This document shows, piece by piece, positions 6,114 through 13,473 of a stretch of 47,505 nt of DNA; position 1 is the stretch's first letter; the number at the start of each line of letters is the position of its first letter. This stretch comes from a bacterium (GTDB taxonomy: Bacteria; Vulcanimicrobiota; Xenobia; Xenobiales; Xenobiaceae), in assembly GCA_017458675.1 (NCBI GenBank), contig JAFTAM010000010.1:1-47505 (forward strand), in the 5' to 3' direction. Position numbers and translations under genes: made by a program. Below the pieces are notes generated by a model. The model ran no database searches. It was not told the origin of the DNA and saw nothing but the letters and a program-made list of their open reading frames with translations.

Positions 6114-8807
6114 ATGGTTTGCGATATATTTGGCAAAAAGAAATACGCTGCAATAGTATGCGGACTGGCGCTGGCCGGGGGACTGCTCTATTACGGTTGG
6201 AGCTCTCACGCCGACGATAAAGCGGATAAAGTTCCCGATACTAAAATTCAGGCCGCTGTTGTTCAGCGCGATATCCAAAAAGAAGAAAAGCTGAAAAAGG
6301 CCGCCGAAAGCGGAGACCTTGAGGCGCAGTATCAGCTGGGAAAGTATTATTTTGAGCTTTATAAGCAAGCCGAATATAAAAGCAAAGATTACAAAATGTA
6401 CGGAGATGAAATCCTAAAATGGCTGAAAAAGCCGGCCGAAAAGGGAATGGCGGCCGCGCAGATTGAGCTTAACGAATACTATTTATATGGCTTTAATAAT
6501 TTTATTGAGGCGGCGCTGTGGCTGGATAAGGCCGTTCAGCAGAACAGTCCGAAGGCCATTTACGAGGTGGGACTCAGATACCAAAGTTTCGGCGGTTCGT
6601 GGGACAGATCCCATGATATTGTCATTACTCACGATATATATAAGGCCGTCGATTGGTGGAAAAGAGCGGCGGAACTGGGCGATGCCGACGCTCAGTATGC
6701 GCTGGGGCTTTTATATTATAAACTGTATGACGGGATAGGTTATGTTCCTTATAATTCAGAATCGGGCTTAACCTGGCAGCAGCGGAGCAGCGAAGCGGAA
6801 AAATGGCTGAAGGCGGCCGCCGCTCAGGGCCATGAGAGTGCCGCCAAGAATTTGGCGTGGCTGAAGAAATCAAAGGTCATCTATGATGAATTAAAAAAGG
6901 ACGGCAAATATTTAGAGTTTTTTAAAAATCTCGATAAGGCTAAGAGCGCTCCCGAATATGATGTTTTTGATATACGGGATTTTGAACCTGACGGCAAACG
7001 TACAGTTTTCTGCGCCGACAATACAGAGGGCGCCCTGTCTGCAGATGATGAAAAGCTTGCTTTAGAGCATTTAAAGGAAAAGGCGCAGAGCGGGAATATA
7101 GACGCTCAGTGCAAGCTGGCCGAAATGTATCTGGGAATGCGCCCTGCCGCAGCAGATATTGAGGCTATGCCTGCGTCGGAAAGAGCCGCTGAAGCTGAAC
7201 GCTGGTATGCTGCGGCAGCGGAAGGCGGCAGCAGAGAGGCCAATGAACGGCTGACAGATCTGCGCAAGCAAATGGCGCTTCTGCAGAAGGAAGAAGCGGG
7301 AACCTTAAATGCCGACGAAGAGTATGAACTCAGCGATTATTATGGTATATACGACAACGTTCTTTTTAACAGAAATAAAGATAAAGCTCAGGAATTGCTG
7401 GAAAAGGCGGCTTCGGACGGCTGCGCCGCAGCTCAGTATGACGTCGGTATAGCTTATATACGTGGGCTGAAGATAGCAGACAGTTTTACGGCGGCGGATT
7501 ATGCTGAAATCAAACCGGATATAAGCGAAGCCGAAAAATTGCTCAAAGCGGCCGCCGCTCAGGGGCATGAGGAAGCCGCAGACAGATTGGCTGAGCTCGA
7601 CAAGCTCAATAAACTTTTAGATAAGAAAGCGGAAAATAAGCTGAGCGCCGAGGATGAATACGAACTTAGCTGTATGGCTGAAACGTTTCCTTTTCTCTTA
7701 CTTATGAGCAGCGAGAAAAAGGAAAAGCTCCTTATCAGCGCGGCGGAACGCGGCTGTCCCAAGGCGTGGGACGAGTTTGTTTCCCGAGGCGACAGATGTT
7801 TAACCCGTATAGGTAAATTTGATACAGATAAACAAATTATGGCCGCTGCGCAGGAGGCTCTCGGCTATTATCGCAAAGCCGCTGCGTGGGGAAGCGCCAA
7901 GGCTAAGGAGAAGCTGGCTGAATTCGATACTCAGTCTGCAGAGCGGCAAGAAATTCAAGAACTGACTGAAAGGTTAGCCAAGGATAAGACCGACGCCGAG
8001 GCGGCCTGCCGTCTGGCCTTAATATATGCTTACAGCTATTTTAACCGCGATAGAGAAAAGGCTCTGCCTTATTTTCACGAGGCCGCTCGGTACGGCAATA
8101 CCGTGGCTTTGCAGGAACTGTATTTTCGCTCTGACAACAGAGCCAATAATTGGGAAAAAGATAAAAACTCTTGCGGTTTCAGCAGACTCGATGAAAAAGA
8201 TTTTGAGGAAAAGGAAGCGGAGCTGCTCAAAGAGGCCGATTCGGGCAGCCTTGAAGTCAAGTATAAATTAGGCTGGCTGTATTACAGTAACAGCTCCGGC
8301 TCAAACTATGAGAAAAACATAAACATAGCCTTGAAATATTGGACGGAAGCGGCCGAACAGGGACATTCCGGCGCGCAGCTTTGTTTGGGCGGTTATCATT
8401 TCAGCGAAATCGACTATACCGATCATGAAAAGTCGGAATCGGAAAAATGGCTGACCTTGGCTGCCGATAACGGAGAGGTTTATGCCAAGTATCTGCTTGC
8501 TTTGAAGATTTACTATGGCTATGATGAAGTCAATAAACGCCATGCCGATACTTCCGGCTTCGATTTGAAAAAAGCCTTCAGTCTTAGTTCCCAGGCCGCC
8601 GAGCAAGGCTGCGCCGACGCCCAGCTGCTGCTGGGCATAGCTTGCGCCAGAGGTCTCGGAGTGCAGGCTGACGCCGCCAAAGCGGAATTCTGGTACGGCA
8701 AGGCTGATCAGAACGGCAAATATGTGGCGGTGTTTTATTCCTACTTAACAAAGACGGGATTGCTTCGGTATAGGTCGATACCCGGCTTCTCGTCCAATAG
8801 GTATTAA
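6114..8807 (+). CDS. Membrane-anchored Sel1/TPR-like repeat protein
   Basis: This 897-residue protein has a single hydrophobic segment near the N-terminus (about residues 9-28, AAIVCGLALAGGLLYYG) behind a lysine-rich stretch. It probably forms a signal anchor with the rest outside the cytoplasm. The remainder is built of Sel1-like repeats, recognised by AAxxGxxxAQxxLGxxY and WxxKAAxxG patterns. Examples are AAESGDLEAQYQLGKYYF, AAELGDADAQYALGLLYY and AAEQGCADAQLLLGIACA. Such repeats serve as protein-interaction scaffolds. ATG 6114 is chosen because AGGAG at 6098-6102 lies 11 nt upstream; an in-frame GTG at 6102 would overlap it. A degenerate relative lies at 25688-27167. The specific partner is unknown. 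Confidence 0.85.
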   Translation: MVCDIFGKKKYAAIVCGLALAGGLLYYGWSSHADDKADKVPDTKIQAAVVQRDIQKEEKLKKAAESGDLEAQYQLGKYYFELYKQAEYKSKDYKMYGDEILKWLKKPAEKGMAAAQIELNEYYLYGFNNFIEAALWLDKAVQQNSPKAIYEVGLRYQSFGGSWDRSHDIVITHDIYKAVDWWKRAAELGDADAQYALGLLYYKLYDGIGYVPYNSESGLTWQQRSSEAEKWLKAAAAQGHESAAKNLAWLKKSKVIYDELKKDGKYLEFFKNLDKAKSAPEYDVFDIRDFEPDGKRTVFCADNTEGALSADDEKLALEHLKEKAQSGNIDAQCKLAEMYLGMRPAAADIEAMPASERAAEAERWYAAAAEGGSREANERLTDLRKQMALLQKEEAGTLNADEEYELSDYYGIYDNVLFNRNKDKAQELLEKAASDGCAAAQYDVGIAYIRGLKIADSFTAADYAEIKPDISEAEKLLKAAAAQGHEEAADRLAELDKLNKLLDKKAENKLSAEDEYELSCMAETFPFLLLMSSEKKEKLLISAAERGCPKAWDEFVSRGDRCLTRIGKFDTDKQIMAAAQEALGYYRKAAAWGSAKAKEKLAEFDTQSAERQEIQELTERLAKDKTDAEAACRLALIYAYSYFNRDREKALPYFHEAARYGNTVALQELYFRSDNRANNWEKDKNSCGFSRLDEKDFEEKEAELLKEADSGSLEVKYKLGWLYYSNSSGSNYEKNINIALKYWTEAAEQGHSGAQLCLGGYHFSEIDYTDHEKSESEKWLTLAADNGEVYAKYLLALKIYYGYDEVNKRHADTSGFDLKKAFSLSSQAAEQGCADAQLLLGIACARGLGVQADAAKAEFWYGKADQNGKYVAVFYSYLTKTGLLRYRSIPGFSSNRY

Positions 8808-8935
8808 ACGCTGCGAATAAGCATAAATCTGAAGCTGAGCGTAAAGGTTCTTCGCAAGCTCAGGACGGCTTCGCCGGCGGCCCAGGATGACGCCTGGTCC
8901 GCCAACCCGGGCTTTTCCTTTGTCATCCCGCGCCC

Positions 8936-9112
8936 CCCGTGTCATTCTGAGCGCAGCGAAGAATCTGTCGAATATAGATCCTTCGCCTTGGGCTCAGGAT
9001 GACACAAAGTTTGCCATTGAGAGCGCAGCAAAGAATCTGTCGAATATACTTCCTTCGCCTTAGGCCCAGGATGACACAAAGTTTGCCATTGAGAGCGCGG
9101 CAAAGAATCTAT
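8936..9112. repeat. REP-like element in a 72-bp tandem array
   Basis: A 72-bp unit starts at 8943, 9015 and 9087 (the last partial). Each unit joins a GAGCGCAGCGAAGAATCT half to a CTTCGCC...CAGGATGACA half. It is the only tandem amplification of this REP family in the window. The gap 8808-9328 otherwise holds only the repeat-derived fragment at 9127-9163. Confidence 0.75.
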
Positions 9113-9126
9113 GGCCTGCAGTAAGC

Positions 9127-9163
9127 GTCTGCCTGCTTTTTTCTGTAGAGCTTGGCGGGGCGG
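9127..9163 (-). pseudogene. Duplicate of the 3' end of the radical SAM-Nudix gene
   Basis: About 37 bp nearly match 11194-11232 in the same orientation, including the shared run CTGTAGAGCTTGGCGGGGCG. Minus-strand translation gives RPAKLYRKK, the exact C-terminus of the radical SAM-Nudix protein, but the stop codon is lost. The intact end and this copy bracket the AlbA-type gene as direct repeats. Confidence 0.7.
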
Positions 9164-9328
9164 GTGGATTTGTATTTATCATAATTCAAATCAGCATATA
9201 TGAGTTGTCATAACATGGAAGAAACTGCGATGTATGGAATATACTGCGATATATGCGGCATAACAAGAAATTCATCAAAAACAGGTAAATTTAATCAACC
9301 CCCAAAAGCATTTAATTTGGAGGCAGCA

Positions 9329-10965
9329 ATGAAGCAGAATATATTTGATTTATCCCATTTTAACAATTACCGTGAAGGGAACAGATTAGAAGTTAAAAAG
9401 GCAAATGACGGCTTGCCTAACAGTCTGTGGGATACTTATTCTTCATTTTCAAATTGCAATGGCGGCGTAATAATTCTTGGGGTTAAGGAACGTGAAGACG
9501 GAAGCTGGCATACTACTCATCTGCAGAATAAAAATAAGCTTCTTAAGGACTTTTGAATACTATAAATAATCGAAATAAAGTCAGCGTTAATTTGCTGAAG
9601 GAAGAAAATGTTGAGACTTATGAAGTTGAAGGAGATGTAATTATAGTTATTTATGTCGCAAAGGCAGATCGGGTTTATAAACCGGTTTATGTAAATAACG
9701 ACTTGTTTGGAGGTTCATTCCGCAGAGACCATGAAGGGGACTATCATTGCTCGGAAGCCGAAGTCAGAGGGATGTTGAGAGACCAGGCAGAGAAGGGAAC
9801 GGATAACAAAATTCTGCTAAATATGGACCTTGATATTTTTTATGCGGACACTGTAAAGAGCTTCCGCAGCCGTCATATAACGGTGAATCCAAACCATGTA
9901 TGGCACAGGCTTGATGATAACGCTTATCTTGAGAGAATAGGCGCGGCGTCGGTTTCAGACGTTGACGGCAAGCTGCATCCGACAGCGGCCGGGCTTCTAA
10001 TGTTTGGAGAGGAGTATAAGATCCGATATGAATTTCCGGATTATTTCCTCGATTACCGTGAAATGCTGGATCCGTCAATCAGATGGACGGACAGGCTGGA
10101 ATCAAGTTCCGGCGAGTGGTCAGGAAATCTCTTAGATTTCTTTTTCAGTATGGAAAGAAAGCTGCTGAGAGATTTAAAGAATCCGTTCAGACTGGAAGGC
10201 ATTACCCGAATAGACGAGACTCCTGTTCATAAAGCTATAAGAGAAGCTCTTGCGAATTGTATTGCCAATGCTGATTTTAATTTCCCGCGCGGAATTGTTA
10301 TATTGAAAAATCCTGATTCCATCATTATAGAAAATCCGGGAAGCATTATAACAGGCAAGGCGCAGATGCTTAAAGGGGGTATATCGGAGCCCAGAAATAA
10401 GACTGTTATGAAAATGTTTAATCTTATCCGAGTCGGTGAAAGGGCGGGAAGCGGCGTACCGGAGATATTCAGCGTATGGGATAGCGAGGGATGGATAAAT
10501 CCTATAGTAGAAGAGCTTTATCATCCGGACAGAACTATATTGAGATTATCTTTTGAAGATAAAAATAAAGATATTCAACAAAATCCGGCGATTGAATCGC
10601 CAAAGCCTGCGATTAGTGAAGATAATCCGGCGATTGAATCGCCAAAGCCTGCGATTAGTGAAGATAATCCGGCGATTGAATCGCCAAAACCGGCGATTGG
10701 TGAAGAAAAGCCGGCGATTGAAACAATAATTTCGGCGATGCTGGTACTAAACTATAATAAGCCGACAATATGCAATATTGAGAAAATTTATTCCTCAATA
10801 GAGGTGAATCAGGTTTTTGGCGTCGGCGATGTCAAGAACATATTAAATTGCTCTGATTCAACAGCAAGAGCCATAATTGCAAAATTGAGAGATGAAGTCA
10901 AGGTAATTGTTGCTGTAAAAGGACAGGGGAAAGCTAAATATCGCTTTATAAATATAAATGAGTGA
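9329..10965 (+). pseudogene. AlbA/Schlafen-type ATP-binding regulator, frameshifted
   Basis: Part one starts at ATG 9329, 5 nt after GGAGG (9319-9323), and carries the AlbA_2/Schlafen region: EGNRLEVKKANDGLPNSLWD, SFSNCNGGVIILGVKE. It ends at TGA 9554-9556. The same protein continues in the next frame from about 9553 (NTINNRNKVSVNLLK) to 10965. Restoring one G (TTTTGG for TTTTG) would rejoin them. Part two includes the HATPase_c_4-like segment (HKAIREALANCIANADF...IIIENPGSI, GERAGSGVPEIF), a repeated linker and a C-terminal winged helix (LNCSDSTARAIIAKLRD). The stop overlaps a TTG as TTGA, so reinitiation could still give two half-proteins. Confidence 0.75.
10582..10707 (+). repeat. Three 42-bp tandem repeats encoding a proline-rich linker
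   Basis: Units start at 10582, 10624 and 10666 and encode NPAIESPKPAISED or a close variant; a partial fourth unit follows. The first two are identical over most of their length. They form a flexible linker between the ATP-binding region and the C-terminal winged helix of the frameshifted AlbA-type gene. Confidence 0.85.
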
Positions 10966-11010
10966 ATCAATATAAGTGCTTACTCGGTATCTGTTTAATA
11001 TCGGGATGCG

Positions 11011-11036
11011 TTTATTCTGAGCGCAGCGAAGAATCT
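11011..11036. repeat. REP-like half-element
   Basis: A TTCTGAGCGCAGCGAAGAAT half of the window-wide REP family sits just before dispersed repeat copy C. Together the two fill the gap 10966-11201. Confidence 0.65.
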
Positions 11037-11062
11037 TTCAAATGTGTTCAGCCTGTTTTTGC

Positions 11063-11186
11063 TATGCCGGTTTTGTTTTGCACTTCGCTCCGCGACTGCG
11101 CTTCGCTCGGACGCTCGCTTCAGCGCAAAACAAAACCTTTGTAAAGCATGTCTGTTTAAAGCTTGTTTTTGTTAACTTACCGACAG
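11063..11186 (+). repeat. Dispersed hairpin repeat, copy C (subfamily 2)
   Basis: This is a full-length copy. TATGCCGGTTTTGTTTTGC opens a perfect inverted repeat closed by GCAAAACAAAACC, with a GC-rich middle. The conserved tail runs through AAGCATG and AAAGCTTGTTTTTG to TTACCGACAG. The middle matches copy D, not copies A and E. It lies next to the 3' end of the radical SAM-Nudix gene. Confidence 0.8.
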
Positions 11187-11201
11187 TGAGTCAGCGCCTG
11201 C

Positions 11202-13361
11202 TTACTTTTTCCTGTAGAGCTTGGCGGGGCGGTGGCCGGCGCCGGTTGTGAACTCTTCGGTTTCGGCCACATATTCGGCGGCCTTGCGGCGGAAGTTGGC
11301 CGGCAGGATCGAGACGTTCAGCAGAGTCTCCTGAACTTTCTGCAGGGCCGACAGAGTGAACTTTTCGGGAAGAAAGTCGAAGACGGTTTCAAAGCCGGCG
11401 GCATTGCGGCGCAGAAGGTCCAGAGCCTGAGCGATAATTTTGGCGTGGTCGAAGGCCAGCGCCCCGTTCTGCTTAATTTCAAAGACCTCCTGTCCGTTCC
11501 GGCTGCGGGCGCGGACCAGCGCGGCCTCGAGGACGGTGTCGCCGCAGCTCAGGGTCAGGCGGTATTCGTCTTCCTCGTAATCGAACTTAATGTCGAACCA
11601 TTTGGCGTCGATAGCGTCGTCTCCGCCGACGGGCCTGAGACCTTCGGCGGTCATAATGGCGGCATAGGCGCAGGAGATTATGCGCCCTCGGGGATCGCGC
11701 TTGGGGTCGCTGAAAACGCCGACGGGCAGCAGCGATTTGGCGGCCACGCCGGTTTCCTCTTCCAGCTCGCGGGCGGCGCATTCTTCCAGAGTCTCCTGAC
11801 CGCGCACGAAGCCGCCCGGCAGGGCCCAGTGATTCATAAAGGGATGTTCGCCGCGGCGGATGAGCAGCAGCGAGAGCTGTCCGTGGGGATCTCTGCGGTA
11901 GCTTTCCGCTTCATTGAGGCGCAGCCTGAGAGCGACAATGTCGGCGGCCACCGAAGGGCGCTCGTAATCGGAGAGGCGGTAGGCCGAGAGGAAGAGCTCC
12001 TCGTCGGATTTTTCGGTGCGGTTTTTGGAAATAAAGGCCTTTTTGAGCTCTTCCTTGGACCGCTGGGAATAAAAGAGGGGAATGACGCCGTTGATGAAGT
12101 CGGCGCCCCGCTCGGTCAGATAAATGCGCTCGCCGCGGATCTCCATCAGCCGGTTTTCCAGAACAAAAGCGATCTCCTCGGGGAAGTATTCCTTAAAATC
12201 GACGCCGAAGCGCTTTTTAAAGGCCGCCATATCCACAAAGGCAAAGTAGAACGAGACCGACACCATTTTGGCTATGCATTCGTCCTGGGGCAGGCGGTAG
12301 ATATCCTGCAGAGGCAGAGCCCCGCGCTCAACGGCGCTGCGGTAGCGCTCCAGGCGCTTTTCGGCCGCGCCCAGGTTGTATGACAGATAGTTGATTCCGA
12401 AGGACTGAGCGCCCAGACCCATACCTAAATAAGGCGTGCCGTTGATGACCCGGGTAGTCAGGTAGTCGCTGGTACCGCAGTCGTCTTTAACTTTGCTGAA
12501 GGTGTTTTTGCCGATATTGGCCTCATAGCCGTTCTCGGTCAGAATGCGGTGGGCGATGCGGTACTGGTACATGGCCTTGTAAATGGAAACGCCGCCAGCC
12601 TCGTATTCGATCTTGGTGCCCTTGTAGCGGTTGCGGTAGAGCGTTATATATTCGGGACCGAGACCGACTGCGTAGTGGAGGGTATTGTCAAAGTCGGCCT
12701 CCGACTGGTGGAGGAAGCCGTACATGAGATCGATGTTGAAGCGCTCGAAGCCGGCTGCGCGGATATTCTTAACCGCCCTTTCGTAAAGGCTCTGAGAGCC
12801 GTCGCGCCCCAGCTCGGCCAGGAGCTTTTCGGAGACGGTCTGCACCCCCATGCTGATGCGTCGATAGCCCATCTCATATACCGCCCGCAGCTTTTCCGGC
12901 TCGTTGGCGGCCACAAGGGGAGTGGTTTCAATACTGAAAATTACGCCAGGCTGTATATTAAAGAGCCTTTTGACCGCCTCGGTGATGCGCCGCAGGTTCT
13001 GCAAGGAGAGCTTGCAGGGCGTGCCTCCGCCTAAATCATAGCCCACGACGGGCTTATCGCCGACAATGGCCGCATACATTTCCATCTCTTTAAGCAGCAG
13101 CCCAACATATTCATCTTCGACGGATTCGTTCGTGCCTTCCAGGACCACGTATTCGCAGAAGCGGCAGCGCGACTTGCAGAAGGGAATATGTATATACAGG
13201 CTAAGCTCGTCCGCCTTGCTCCATTCCTCTTTCACAAGCTCGAGGATTTCCTGTTCATCCCTGAGCTTGTACTGCATAAAGGATTTGGGCGTAAGCGGAT
13301 AGGCGGTGTTTGCGTAGTGGTGGTAAAGCAGACCGGTTTCATAGACTTCCTGACAGTTCAT
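11202..13361 (-). CDS. Radical SAM (HemN-like) - Nudix - NrtR-like winged-helix fusion
   Basis: This 719-residue protein has three parts. Residues about 50-430 are a HemN/HemW-type radical SAM domain: YIHIPFCKSRCRFC places the 4Fe-4S cysteines at 62, 66 and 69, GGGTP is at 111-115, and SMGVQT and GLGAQSFG follow. Residues about 470-610 are a Nudix hydrolase with a complete Nudix box (G517 to V539, core RELEEETGV). The last about 85 residues (TLSALQKVQETLLN, NFRRK, GHRPAKLYRK) resemble the winged helix of NrtR-type Nudix regulators. One protein may therefore join radical SAM chemistry, nucleotide-sugar sensing or hydrolysis, and DNA binding. A consensus promoter overlapping a palindrome lies upstream. 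The radical SAM substrate is unknown; HemN-like sequence alone does not prove coproporphyrinogen oxidation. Confidence 0.85.
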   Translation of the reverse strand: MNCQEVYETGLLYHHYANTAYPLTPKSFMQYKLRDEQEILELVKEEWSKADELSLYIHIPFCKSRCRFCEYVVLEGTNESVEDEYVGLLLKEMEMYAAIVGDKPVVGYDLGGGTPCKLSLQNLRRITEAVKRLFNIQPGVIFSIETTPLVAANEPEKLRAVYEMGYRRISMGVQTVSEKLLAELGRDGSQSLYERAVKNIRAAGFERFNIDLMYGFLHQSEADFDNTLHYAVGLGPEYITLYRNRYKGTKIEYEAGGVSIYKAMYQYRIAHRILTENGYEANIGKNTFSKVKDDCGTSDYLTTRVINGTPYLGMGLGAQSFGINYLSYNLGAAEKRLERYRSAVERGALPLQDIYRLPQDECIAKMVSVSFYFAFVDMAAFKKRFGVDFKEYFPEEIAFVLENRLMEIRGERIYLTERGADFINGVIPLFYSQRSKEELKKAFISKNRTEKSDEELFLSAYRLSDYERPSVAADIVALRLRLNEAESYRRDPHGQLSLLLIRRGEHPFMNHWALPGGFVRGQETLEECAARELEEETGVAAKSLLPVGVFSDPKRDPRGRIISCAYAAIMTAEGLRPVGGDDAIDAKWFDIKFDYEEDEYRLTLSCGDTVLEAALVRARSRNGQEVFEIKQNGALAFDHAKIIAQALDLLRRNAAGFETVFDFLPEKFTLSALQKVQETLLNVSILPANFRRKAAEYVAETEEFTTGAGHRPAKLYRKK

Positions 13362-13395
13362 TCCTGCAGACCTCTCTTTGCTTTTTGTCTTTGTG

Positions 13396-13426
13396 ATAAT
13401 ATCAAATAGTTATTAACATGTCAATA
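13396..13426 (-). promoter_or_regulatory. Consensus promoter overlapping a palindrome upstream of the radical SAM-Nudix gene
   Basis: On the minus strand there is TTGACA (13424-13419), a 17-nt spacer and TATTAT (13401-13396). The palindrome TATTAACATGTCAATA (13411-13426, one mismatch pair) covers the -35 box and part of the spacer. Because the downstream protein ends in an NrtR-like DNA-binding domain, autoregulation at this site is a reasonable inference. Confidence 0.65.
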
Positions 13427-13473
13427 CTATCAATATGATAAAAACAAAAAATATTCAGAGGCCGTCGGGATGC

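Noticed and set aside
11232-12383. 383-codon plus-strand frame
   Set aside because: It is antisense to the well-supported radical SAM-Nudix gene and has no family match.
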